NCBI GenBank assembly: GCA_009937635.1
Contig: JAACFF010000008.1
Coordinates: 1-44,521 of the forward strand
Length of the DNA: 44,521 nt
Source: Chloroflexota bacterium
GTDB taxonomy: Bacteria; Chloroflexota; Anaerolineae; Promineifilales; Promineifilaceae
Reading direction: 5' to 3'
The notes beneath the pieces were generated by a model that ran no database searches, had not been told where the DNA came from, and saw only the letters and a program-made list of their open reading frames with translations. The position numbers and the translations under genes are program-made. Positions 25,901 to 34,994 of the stretch are shown here, one piece after another. Each line of letters begins with the position of its first letter. Positions within the stretch are counted from its first letter, which is position 1.

Positions 25901-28050
25901 GGCGCCTCCTGTTGTAATCCGCTTCTGATACCTACTGTTGAAACGCTGGATGTTGCAGCGCCATTGATAAGCTGTGGCCAGGGATTCTGTGCCATTTCAA
26001 TCCCGCGCCAATTGAGTCCATGGACTTTGCCATCACTGGTTGGCACCAGTAAACGGACGGACAATTCTTCGTTGCCTGATTCTTGGACAGGATAGATGTC
26101 TAGAATCCTACCGTCGAAGGCTGCAATCTGCCGTGTCAATTGAATTTCATCTGCAAGATCAATTCCCACAAGTTTGCTAGCGCCTGCGGCGATGATTTCA
26201 TTTAAAGGCCGGTCGTTCCGTTCAAGTAGGAGCAAATGCATAATGCTGCCACCCAGCTCGCTCACCACGACATCCCATAGTCTCTCACCATCGGCGGTAA
26301 AAATGATTACGCGCCCGTCTTGAGTGCCTACAATAATTTCAGGATCACCCGTCTTGTCCACGTTGCCCACCAGGATTGCTGTAATCGAAGTTTCAACCCT
26401 CTGTTCCCAAATCCGTTCCCCTTTTGCTTCGCGAAGTTCAACCGTGGCCGTTTCCTCATTTTCGTTAGGTCGATCGTGCCGAACGACGACGATGTCATTG
26501 CCATCTTCCGATGCGTGAGGTAGCAGGGCCAGGTCCGTAACTGCATCTCCTATATCGTGCAACCAGCGGATGGTGCGGTTACTATTAAGGCTATGAATAC
26601 GGCCGTCTTGGGTGCCAATGATCAATTCCTCAAAACCATCTCCATCCAGATCGGCCACCAGGGTCGCCGACGGAGCCGCATCTAAAGAATATTCCCATTC
26701 ACGTACATTTTCGCTGTTGCCAACGCCAATACCCAATAACTCAACAGTAGCAAAATGGCCAATCAGCAGCTCGTTGTTCAGATCACGATTGCTATCGACA
26801 AAACGAGTTAGACCCAGTGCGTCGACATCAGCGATCCTGGTGAAAACTTGGCCATTACTACCAAGCAGAATCACATCTGCCGCGTTTGTTACATTTTCTC
26901 CAATCTCCAAAGTGGCAGCCAATAGAGGCTGGTCTGGTGGAGGCGTCATTGTACTGGCGGATAACGCCACTATCTTGCGGTTGGCGTTTTCTGCTAACCT
27001 GCTTTCCCAAAGGCGACGTCCTTCTTTGTCGAAAGCGACAACCGAGCCAACATTTGTGCCCACGGCAAGTGCATTCCCCTCTGCAAGCGGGAGAACTGCC
27101 AAACTAGTGGCAGGCCGGTTTAGCGTTCTGAACCATTGTTGCCGGCGAAGATGATCATAAAGGTGCACCTGCCCCAGGCTGGTGCTGGCGGCGATTAGCG
27201 GTAGATCATCTTCGCTGAAAGAGATCGGTACCAGGCCTGTGACACGTCCTGATAGAGGAATTTCCCATACTATCTCACCATCGTCAACCATGATCAGTTG
27301 TCCGAATCGCCGTGGACTAAATACACTAAATAGAATTTCATCTTGCCCATCTTGGTCAAAGTCAAACACGGCGAGCCTGGGTGGTATATCGCTGGGGTTG
27401 GTGGCGTAATCCGTCTGCCGCCACAGCAAGTTGCCTTGTGTATCAAAGAGTAATAAATGTCCCGATTGGAGCAAGACAAGGATCTCCGGTTGGCCATCCC
27501 CCTGCTGATCAAACGGAACAATAGCTGAGGGTAATATTTCGCTCTCGTCATACCAATCCCCGGCCGCTTCCTCTGCGCCACCGGTCACAATGGGCGTCGA
27601 TGCGACGAAAGGCGTGACCTGTGTTCGCCAGAGCTCTTTTCCCGCGGACGATAGCAAGATCAGCTGGTTCGCAACGCCAATCAATACTTCTAGCTCTGGG
27701 TGTTCGTTGCCGCCAGTGTTGATGGTTGCTATTGCCAGGATAGGTTTGGGAGCGGCATAGCTCCATTGCTGCTTGCCAGAAGCAGTGATTAGGTCGATAC
27801 GACCATTTGCATCAGCAATGATGAACTCGTCTACCCCATCCTGGTTAATATCGGCCGGCAAGACGTGATGTAGTTGTCCCGACGCAGAATATTGCCAGTA
27901 TGCAGGAACATTAGGTTGGGTTTGTGCGGAAGCTGAAGAGGAGCGTACAAGAAGCATCCATGACACTAGGGCGACGATACCTGGATACCGGTAACGGTGA
28001 GCCACGGTTGCTACGTGTCGATACAGCTTCCTAACAAGGCGCGCTTTCAT
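22999..28050 (-). CDS. Transmembrane fusion: extracytoplasmic FG-GAP/VCBS beta-propeller, membrane helix, cytoplasmic nSTAND ATPase
   Basis: This 1683-residue protein has four parts. Residues 1-43 are a signal peptide ending ASAQTQ. About 45-900 are repeated FG-GAP-like blades, each with an acidic Ca-loop-like motif such as ADINQDGVDEFIIAD, FDFDQDGQDEILFS, ADLDGDGFEELIIG and DQDNDGLPDLAVA, so this is one or two beta-propellers outside the cell. A membrane helix (PAIFVVVTIAGLVFGIVF, about 940-960) follows. The inside part has a CARDB-like beta domain (about 1170-1250) and an nSTAND-type ATPase with FFGRED, Walker A GQRRTGKTS near 1330, Walker B LLLVFDEFEAF, sensor FIFVGTRRLEE and a C-terminal winged helix. 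It probably couples outside binding to ATPase signalling. The ATG at 28050 is preferred over TTG at 28053. It follows the regulator gene by 51 bases. Confidence 0.85.
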   Translation of the reverse strand: MKARLVRKLYRHVATVAHRYRYPGIVALVSWMLLVRSSSASAQTQPNVPAYWQYSASGQLHHVLPADINQDGVDEFIIADANGRIDLITASGKQQWSYAAPKPILAIATINTGGNEHPELEVLIGVANQLILLSSAGKELWRTQVTPFVASTPIVTGGAEEAAGDWYDESEILPSAIVPFDQQGDGQPEILVLLQSGHLLLFDTQGNLLWRQTDYATNPSDIPPRLAVFDFDQDGQDEILFSVFSPRRFGQLIMVDDGEIVWEIPLSGRVTGLVPISFSEDDLPLIAASTSLGQVHLYDHLRRQQWFRTLNRPATSLAVLPLAEGNALAVGTNVGSVVAFDKEGRRLWESRLAENANRKIVALSASTMTPPPDQPLLAATLEIGENVTNAADVILLGSNGQVFTRIADVDALGLTRFVDSNRDLNNELLIGHFATVELLGIGVGNSENVREWEYSLDAAPSATLVADLDGDGFEELIIGTQDGRIHSLNSNRTIRWLHDIGDAVTDLALLPHASEDGNDIVVVRHDRPNENEETATVELREAKGERIWEQRVETSITAILVGNVDKTGDPEIIVGTQDGRVIIFTADGERLWDVVVSELGGSIMHLLLLERNDRPLNEIIAAGASKLVGIDLADEIQLTRQIAAFDGRILDIYPVQESGNEELSVRLLVPTSDGKVHGLNWRGIEMAQNPWPQLINGAATSSVSTVGIRSGLQQEAPSLLMATNHGQLLQLDVADNSPFIPWQFEDLGEVSALHWRDQDNDGLPDLAVAGNEDGQVWIYSQLQTATPQLASAPLELSSSIFALNTLDRHVSQTPDLLAVSDNGLVQLFREQENRPPLLTDPVAETDQGQFSVSVAVNDAEKDEVAVQLEILDPEIGRWLAEDSQTVSNGNGTLFWPIASPPVSPDGLQYRFVFDDGSYQGTLVPPPGPPSIEPSPWASLTPAIFVVVTIAGLVFGIVFIRQAQTPTAQAGRFYRRLRQEPARSLVLLERKYIHTKGSPDFLLHLANRARQAEDKLIANLADGLFLLPERPLSGLSILDRTLEEIGKQGNPRWEEYRRWQISYRTSLAMLEAPSVTELSLLRPQLLQLLHLLETLHSWSPVFEILQPIITNLRDSERVDLTEDRLVYLNEAATGVRQAQDALPDYSPSIEHTVVTAIVRRWSGLVSAEIEDLRGRAQLAVKLKTKRVVPSEQTVVALDIHNSGRAAAENVIAMLDEDPAYEVLSPPQVVPFIPPGHTREVRFTIEPQVIDRFRISLSLTYDDRNHQDMDLAFGDMVHLLPPVRDFSPITNPYMPGTPLRPGSTLFFGREDLFDFIAENAGYRAFRNVLILVGQRRTGKTSALLRLEEHLPPHLLPVYIDCQSLGVIPGMPALLEELAWYIADALARYEITVEVPGLEQWQQDPTHLFQRRFLPQAKAHLPPDTTLLLVFDEFEAFENLVAEGILPSTFFTYLRHLMQHGDQLNFIFVGTRRLEEMTTDYWSVLFNIALYRKIDFLNTAAATRLITEPVAPKLIYDDLALDKILRVTAGHPYFLQLVCYTLVKRANTQRTGYVTISDVNAAVDEMLSLGEVHFAYLWQRSTPTERALLTAVAHLMDRNASFYPEDLLRYLEPYAVQPDPAAVTAALNRLVERDILREVTEEGRALYELKLGLVGLWVAQNKSLSKLFAGNGSNGFEKPLGEAVGS

Positions 28051-28101
28051 CAATCTCTACTACTCCCATTGATTTGACCAATAGGGAGGGGAACAATGGT
28101 G

Positions 28102-29415
28102 CTAATTGGGTGGACGAAGCGCATAACCAACACCACGTTCACTGACGATCCAGGTGTCATAAGGATCGATGGCGCGGCGCAAGCGCTTAATAAGAGTTTT
28201 TAGCCGGTCCGGATCATCCTTTAATACCTCGCCCCAGACTGCTTCTTCTAGATTTTCGCCATGCACGACTTGGCCCGCCTGCTTGGCAAGGCAGACAAAG
28301 ATACTGAACTGTGAGATGGTAAGGTTTATAAGCTGGCCTCCTGCCCACACTTGGTGCCTTTTCAAGTCAATGACAAAAGGACCTGCCTGGATGAGACCTT
28401 CGACCTGTTGGCGGCGTACATAGTGATGAAGGATTTGGCTGGCATACTGATACTGGCCGTCATCTGCAAATAGTAGGCATTGTTGTTCTAGCTGGCGCAT
28501 GACATCGACGGGCCCATCTGCAAGGGCCAGTGCAATCTGTTCCTCAGAACTCAATATGTGCCACAGGTAGCCCAGGTGTGATTCCGATTCTACTTCAATC
28601 GGCTCGTCCAACAAGGAGTTATCAGACTCCAGGTTATTTGCTCTACCTTGGACAATAGCTTGAAAGGTATGGTATCCCGCAATATGCAAGAAGAAGGGGT
28701 GTGGACCTACCAGGTTTAACAGGTGCTCAATGAGCGCTGGAGAGAAGGTGATACTGGCATTCTTAAGCCGGCAATCAAACAAGCTTTCTGCTTCTTCTTG
28801 AGAAAACAGACCGAGAGGGAGCGTAACGAATATGTTGAAGAATGGAGAACTAAGGATTTCCTCCTCAGCCGTGATCGCAAATAGAGGCCGCTGACTGGCG
28901 GTAAGGTAAGCCAGACCGTATTTGGTCGTCAACCCACGCAACCGAGCGAAAAAATAAGGTGTTAGGTGTTCATTGGCAGCCAATAGCTCAAATTCATCCA
29001 GCAACACAACTACCGGGACGTCCTGCTTCCCAATCTGGTGCAACGCCCTGTCCAAAGCGCGGTAAGTGCCGGGTTGTTGGTCTGGCTCTAATATCAGACC
29101 GGCGTCACTCGCGGTATCAACCAGACCCATCAGGAATGATTCATAAACCTCCTCCGGTGGAGAGCCTCCAAGTTCTTGGCAATCCACCATCACGAACAGA
29201 GCTTCGGGCGGATGTAGTCCAAACTGTTCACGCACGGACGGGCGACATAGGTGAATTAGTATGGAACTTTTGCCAATGCGCCTGGGTCCGATGAGGGACA
29301 CACTCTGGCCGTTACGCAACAAGCCTAGAATCTGTTCGACAATGGTCCGCCGGCCGTGAAAGTAGCTCGCGCGGCGGATCGCACCGCGGTGGAAGAATGG
29401 ATTGTCAATGCTCAT
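28102..29415 (-). CDS. nSTAND ATPase fused to an OmpR/PhoB-type winged-helix DNA-binding domain
   Basis: This 437-residue regulator begins with an ATPase: FHGR at residues 19-22, Walker A GPRRIGKSS (43-51), Walker B VVVLLDEFE (about 135-143) and the sensor segment LAYLTASQRPLF. The middle has the STAND-like winged-helix element GPHPFFLHIAGYHTFQ. The C-terminal 95 residues are an OmpR/PhoB winged helix: FVIDLKRHQVWAGGQLINLT, LTISQFSIFVCLAKQ, LEEAVWGE, LKTLIKRLRRAIDP and VSERGVGYALRP. There is no receiver domain, so ATP/ligand state would replace phosphorylation as the switch. It shares an operon with the propeller-nSTAND gene and starts right next to an ATTACA/TGTAAT inverted repeat, a candidate autoregulatory site. 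Confidence 0.88.
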   Translation of the reverse strand: MSIDNPFFHRGAIRRASYFHGRRTIVEQILGLLRNGQSVSLIGPRRIGKSSILIHLCRPSVREQFGLHPPEALFVMVDCQELGGSPPEEVYESFLMGLVDTASDAGLILEPDQQPGTYRALDRALHQIGKQDVPVVVLLDEFELLAANEHLTPYFFARLRGLTTKYGLAYLTASQRPLFAITAEEEILSSPFFNIFVTLPLGLFSQEEAESLFDCRLKNASITFSPALIEHLLNLVGPHPFFLHIAGYHTFQAIVQGRANNLESDNSLLDEPIEVESESHLGYLWHILSSEEQIALALADGPVDVMRQLEQQCLLFADDGQYQYASQILHHYVRRQQVEGLIQAGPFVIDLKRHQVWAGGQLINLTISQFSIFVCLAKQAGQVVHGENLEEAVWGEVLKDDPDRLKTLIKRLRRAIDPYDTWIVSERGVGYALRPPN

Positions 29416-29433
29416 ATTACAGTTAATTGTAAT
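29416..29433. promoter_or_regulatory. Inverted repeat between divergent genes, candidate operator
   Basis: ATTACA (29416-29421) and TGTAAT (29428-29433) are perfect inverted repeats with a 6-base spacer. They touch the start codon of the winged-helix regulator and lie 64 bases from the divergent exonuclease gene. The position suits a repressor site controlling both. Confidence 0.4.
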
Positions 29434-29496
29434 GCGGAACAGGGAAAACGTAAATATGGCTTGTCACTAGACCGGTCAACTCTTAAAATCATTCTT

Positions 29497-30795
29497 ATGA
29501 ATCAGGACTTGCAGAACCGCTTGCGTCGACTAGGAGTTACCCGCGGTGCGCGCGATCTTAAAACGGAGCGTCGTTTCACTCGTACGGATGCCCCGCTTTC
29601 AAAATTAGATCCAGGCCATGGTGATGATGATAGGGTGAAATCGTTGGAGTTGCTTTTCCCCTCGGGCCGGCTTGAGGATACGGCCGCCGGCGCTTGTTTC
29701 GTGCTCGATCATGTTTATCCCATAACATTTCAGCATGGCAACGAAAGTTTGGCGGCGCTGCTTCAATATTCACCTGCGGAGGCGGCCCTCTTCTGCGGCA
29801 ATGATCGCCTCGCGCAACTGGCATTTCGCGACTTCCTTTTCTTAGACACGGAGACAACGGGCCTTGGAGGTGCGGGTACCTTGGCTTTTATGGTTGGTGT
29901 GGGCTTCGTCGAGCAAAGTTCGATGACTGATGTCTTGGTCGTCCGCCAGTATTTCTTACGCGATCATGGCGATGAGACAGCGATGTTGCTATTGTTGGAT
30001 GATCTGCTGAGCCAGAAGGTGGGACTGGTGACGTTCAACGGCCGTTCCTTTGATTTACCGCTCCTGGACAACCGCTACTTGATGAACCGATTGCCCGTCC
30101 AACTGCTTGATATGCCGCATATAGATCTCTTGCCGCCGTCACGCCGCCTGTGGCGGAACCGTTTCGGTTCGGTCGCCCTGGGTAACCTGGAGCAAAAACT
30201 TTTAGGTGTACAGCGCACGGGAGAAGATGTTCCAGGATGGCTGATTCCAGGTCTCTACAACGATTACCTGCGCAGTGGTGACGCGCGTGAACTGCGTCGT
30301 GTCTTCTACCACAATGAGCTAGATATGCTTTCCATGGTTACCCTGACCGCCAAAATCTTACGCCAGTTCACGGCAGCGCAGGGCGATGACCATCCGTTGG
30401 ATCTCTTTAGCCTCGGCAAATGGCAACTGACTTTAGGATTAGAAGAGGAAGCTGAGTTGAATTATCGCCGGGCCGCTGCCGCTGATTTGCCCTTGGATTA
30501 TTATCACCGGTCATTGCAACAGTTGGGGCTATTATTGAAACGTGACGGCCGTCGCCAAGAGGCGGTTCCCATCTGGCAACAGTGGGCGGCGACCAGCATG
30601 AAAGATGTTGATGCCCACGTGGAGTTGGCCAAGCATTATGAGTGGCATGAGCGGGATCTGCAAACGGCCGTTTTATGGACGGAACGCGCCCTGACGCTGT
30701 TGGGCAGCTGGACGCCGCAACAGACAACCCTCATCCGCCCCCAGTTGGAGCACCGCCTGACTAGGCTGCGCCGGAAGCTTGGGAGAAGTGAATGA
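29497..30795 (+). CDS. YprB-like RNase H-fold (DEDD) exonuclease with C-terminal TPR-like region
   Basis: The 432-residue product has an RNase_H_2 domain (about residues 110-295): first acidic pair in FLFLDTETTGLGGAGTLAF, second motif in LVTFNGRSFDLPLL with preceding HGDE, and third in FYHNELDMLSM. This matches the YprB family of predicted 3'-5' exonucleases. About 135 residues of helical repeats follow (EEEAELNYRRAAAADLP; AVPIWQQWAATS; DVDAHVELAKHYEWHERDL), typical of TPR. I take the ATG at 29497 (MNQDLQNRLRRLG). A longer frame to 29356 would run into the divergent regulator gene. YprA-type helicase is not adjacent. Its stop overlaps the next start (ATGA). Confidence 0.85.
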   Translation: MNQDLQNRLRRLGVTRGARDLKTERRFTRTDAPLSKLDPGHGDDDRVKSLELLFPSGRLEDTAAGACFVLDHVYPITFQHGNESLAALLQYSPAEAALFCGNDRLAQLAFRDFLFLDTETTGLGGAGTLAFMVGVGFVEQSSMTDVLVVRQYFLRDHGDETAMLLLLDDLLSQKVGLVTFNGRSFDLPLLDNRYLMNRLPVQLLDMPHIDLLPPSRRLWRNRFGSVALGNLEQKLLGVQRTGEDVPGWLIPGLYNDYLRSGDARELRRVFYHNELDMLSMVTLTAKILRQFTAAQGDDHPLDLFSLGKWQLTLGLEEEAELNYRRAAAADLPLDYYHRSLQQLGLLLKRDGRRQEAVPIWQQWAATSMKDVDAHVELAKHYEWHERDLQTAVLWTERALTLLGSWTPQQTTLIRPQLEHRLTRLRRKLGRSE

Positions 30796-32036
30796 GACTC
30801 CGTGTCATCTTTGGTTTACAGGCTCTTGCCATATCTGTGATCTTGCTCGTTGTGGCCTGTGAAGACAGCGCAACAACCCCGCGGGCATATTTCTCCATCC
30901 CAGATCAAACGCCCTCCCCTCAGGCGCAGCAGTCGGCGCAAACATCAGAAAACCCGACCCCAGTGGTTGCGCCGGTTCCGGAACTGCCTGCTAATGAAAT
31001 CGCGGTGGAACCGTTGGATTTGGCAGCTGTGACCGGCGATCCGCGTTCAGAACAGATGGCAGCCTATCTGGCAGGTTTGGAAGAAGACGGGATTTTTATG
31101 GGAAGCGTCCTTGTTGCACATAATGGAAGTCTTCTGCTCAACGAAGGTTACGGCCTGGCCGATGTCGACGCCGCGAGCCCCAACATGGTGCAAACCCAGT
31201 TTCGTATTGGATCGTTGACCAAGCAGTTCACTGCCGCGGCCATCCTCAAATTGCAGGAGCAGGGACTGCTCAATGTCCAGGATCCGGTTGCCTTATATCT
31301 GCCAGACTATCCGCATGGCGAGCAAATCACCATCCACCAATTATTGACCCACACCGCCGGAATCCCAAACTACGAGAGGCGACCAGACTTACCTCAAGTG
31401 GTGCAAGCTCCCATCGCGTTAGACGATCTGATAGCTACTTTTTCGAACCAGCCTTTGCAGTTTGCACCCGGCCAACAATACCAATACAGTAGTTCTGGCT
31501 ACGTAGTATTAACGAAGATAATCGAAATCGTAACCGGGCGGTCATATGCGGACTACTTGGAATCTGAACTGCTGGCTCCTGCTGGGCTGGTTAACTCCGG
31601 TTACGATTACCTGGCCCCGGATTTGACAAACCCCGCGGTTGGCTATCAGTTAACTCCGGGCGGGCCACGACCAGCCATCCTAACTGATTCCTCTTGGCCC
31701 ACCGGGGCAGGAGCGCTTTACAGTACATTGGAGGATCTATACAGATGGGACCGGGCGCTTTACACAGATGCCATACTCAGCGAGGCCTCGCGCGAGGCGA
31801 TGTTCACGCCATGGGCCGACACCAGACAAGGAGCAGATTACGGCTACGGCTGGGACATTGGCAATACAGCCGGACGGCCAAGTATTGTCCATGGTGGCGG
31901 CATCTTTGGATTCGCCAGTTTTATGGCCCGTTTTCCCCAAGATGATGCGGTTATTATCGTCTTGAGCAATGGTATACAAATGCCTCCGCGCCACGTAGCC
32001 GAAAGCCTGGCGCAAATACTGTTTTCAGTACAATAG
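30792..32036 (+). CDS. Serine hydrolase lipoprotein (beta-lactamase class C / penicillin-binding-protein-like)
   Basis: This 414-residue protein has a type II signal peptide with lipobox VVAC (Cys23) and a Pro/Gln/Thr-rich linker (residues 25-80). The PF00144 domain follows: nucleophile motif SLTK (Ser141-Lys144, in FRIGSLTKQFTAAAIL), the tyrosine motif YSSSGYVVL, and HGGGIFGF near residue 365. These are the family's three active-site elements. It should act outside the membrane as an esterase, D-peptidase or lactam-active enzyme; class C-type sequences do not reveal the substrate. Four-base overlap with the exonuclease gene indicates coupling, although the two functions have no obvious link. 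Confidence 0.9.
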   Translation: MRLRVIFGLQALAISVILLVVACEDSATTPRAYFSIPDQTPSPQAQQSAQTSENPTPVVAPVPELPANEIAVEPLDLAAVTGDPRSEQMAAYLAGLEEDGIFMGSVLVAHNGSLLLNEGYGLADVDAASPNMVQTQFRIGSLTKQFTAAAILKLQEQGLLNVQDPVALYLPDYPHGEQITIHQLLTHTAGIPNYERRPDLPQVVQAPIALDDLIATFSNQPLQFAPGQQYQYSSSGYVVLTKIIEIVTGRSYADYLESELLAPAGLVNSGYDYLAPDLTNPAVGYQLTPGGPRPAILTDSSWPTGAGALYSTLEDLYRWDRALYTDAILSEASREAMFTPWADTRQGADYGYGWDIGNTAGRPSIVHGGGIFGFASFMARFPQDDAVIIVLSNGIQMPPRHVAESLAQILFSVQ

Positions 32037-32237
32037 ATAGCCTCTATCTTGCCAATGACGGGACGCCCACGAGGGACTCCCTGTTCGTGTTTAAATCCAT
32101 TCAAATTCCCCAATTTGGCGTGCGCTCCACGATTCGTCGCCGCCGAGTATGTGATCAGTAACGCTCCAGTCACGATCGCTTGTTAGGATATAGATAAATG
32201 ACAAACGGATGGCTGAAGTGAAGTGGGGTGCATTATC

Positions 32238-32474
32238 ATGACGAACTGGTTTTATAACGAAGTTGAAATGTGGGATAAACAGAAGCGGATTAACCGGGCG
32301 GCTGTAAATCATAAAAAGAGCTATTTGGCAAAAGAAAAGGAGCAGACGAGATTGTTCCAGCGAGCACTTGTCTATCTAGGCCGGCAGGTGATTGGTCTGG
32401 GTCGGAGCCTACGGGATCGCTATCAGTCACAGTCTGCTGAGGGAGCCTTCACTCCCCCAACTGTTTTCGATTAA
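32238..32474 (+). CDS. Small charged helical protein of unknown function
   Basis: This 78-residue protein (TNWFYNEVEMWDKQKR...) is rich in Lys, Arg and Gln, with no membrane segment. It is mostly predicted amphipathic helix, ending in a Ser-rich tail. I chose the ATG at 32238, with GGGG 10-13 bases upstream, over an upstream in-frame GTG at 32223. It is isolated: 201 bases follow the preceding gene and a gene-poor region comes after. I do not recognise the family. Confidence 0.55.
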   Translation: MTNWFYNEVEMWDKQKRINRAAVNHKKSYLAKEKEQTRLFQRALVYLGRQVIGLGRSLRDRYQSQSAEGAFTPPTVFD

Positions 32475-32504
32475 CACCCGTTGTTAAGTGGGTTCCAGCG
32501 ATGA

Positions 32505-32569
32505 AGTTTCCCGGGAATTAGGCGTCTGGGGGTGAGAGCAACCTAATTAAAGCCAATTTCCGGGAAACT
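32505..32569. repeat. 15-bp inverted repeat, possible terminator or element end
   Basis: AGTTTCCCGGGAATT (32505-32519) and AATTTCCGGGAAACT (32555-32569) are inverted with one mismatch. Inside, AATTAGG (32516-32522) and CCTAATT (32542-32548) give an alternative pairing. A weak T-rich run (CTCTTGTTTC) follows on the plus strand, so it may terminate the small-protein transcript. Confidence 0.45.
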
Positions 32570-32872
32570 CTCTTGTTTCGCGCCTGGCCAAACGCGGTTG
32601 GCCAACTCCATCAGCAGAGAGTCGGCCGTTTCCCACAGATCTTTTTCCTGGCCTTTTGCCGTTCGGGTAGAACGACCCATAGCTGCCGCAGAATCTCCGC
32701 CACCAACTCAGCGCCTTCAAGAAGATGCTCGAAGCACTTCCTGGCGACGACCATCTCTTGCCAGGGCGATTATCAACTGCCGCAGTGCGCTCTCGCGCAG
32801 TTTATCTTGTGCAAGCTTCCGGACTGTAGTGACGTCAACCGACAGTGTGTAGTACTGTGGCTTTTCACTTGT
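32543..32872 (-). pseudogene. Apparent frameshifted gene remnant, unknown family
   Basis: On the minus strand three consecutive frames each give a protein-like segment: first LSVDVTTVRKLAQDKLRES and ALRQLIIALARDGRRQEVL, then EHLLEGAELVAEILRQLWVV, then KDLWETADSLLMELANRVWP ending at a stop (complement 32543-32545). The segments join smoothly in composition and helical periodicity, as though two frameshifts broke one gene of about 105 codons. No family is recognised. The last frame alone has an ATG start giving 45 residues, so a small intact gene cannot be excluded. Confidence 0.4.
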
Positions 32873-33161
32873 TTACTATGAATGATTCACGCAATATTGC
32901 GATAATGAGGCTGTGACTGAGAAACAGAAGAACAAACTAAGCACAAAGAAATACCCAGGTACAACATTAATCCGCAATTACATCAAACTTATGCGATCTC
33001 TTAGAAACAAGATAAAAACGGCAGTAACCCTTCAACCTATGAACGGGCCGTACTTCTAGATGCCAACACGAAGGTTAAGTGGAATGTGACAGGATTGCTG
33101 AGGCGTCTACGGCCGCGACGGGTGGCAATTCGTCGCAGAGAGACTGGCAGCTCACAGAGTC

Positions 33162-34844
<1,683 letters not shown>

Positions 34845-34994
34845 TATTCCTCCACTGTTAATCAATGAGGAGTGAGCACGCTCAGATGTGGACGCTTTCC
34901 AACGACTACATCGTGGGTGGCGTGCTACTCTATTATTTCTATCTCCATTCTAACTTCGCAAGGTTCGTCACTCTGCGCGGTCAGTACCAGTATG

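Larger units (their letters stand above)
32475..33161. other. Gene-poor 687-base region with inverted repeats and a gene remnant
   Basis: No intact gene of convincing quality lies here. It contains an inverted repeat at 32505-32569, an apparent frameshifted remnant on the minus strand (32543-32872), and a perfect 12-bp palindrome CGCAATATTGCG at 32890-32901. An AT-rich Lys-rich short ORF (GTG 32913 to TAG 33059, 48 codons) is probably chance. The region separates the small-protein gene from the end of the leu/ilv operon. Confidence 0.6.

Noticed and set aside
26612-27154. 180-codon plus-strand ORF opposite the propeller-nSTAND gene
   Set aside because: Ser/Pro/Ala-rich shadow translation of the FG-GAP repeats, with no start signals.
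22999-28050. The internal FG-GAP repeats as a DNA tandem repeat
   Set aside because: The blades are similar at protein level only; I saw no long identical nucleotide repeats that would suggest recombination or phase variation.
32091-32312. Minus-strand ORF with a protein-like C-terminus (SVTDHILGGDESWSARQIGE)
   Set aside because: The stretch looks somewhat natural, but its N-terminal half overlaps the small plus-strand protein gene and no start signal is visible. Kept only as a remnant possibility.
32913-33059. Lys-rich 48-codon ORF in the gene-poor region
   Set aside because: Base composition is AT-rich, the start is GTG without a ribosome site, and the Lys/Asn content reflects composition. 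Not listed as a gene.
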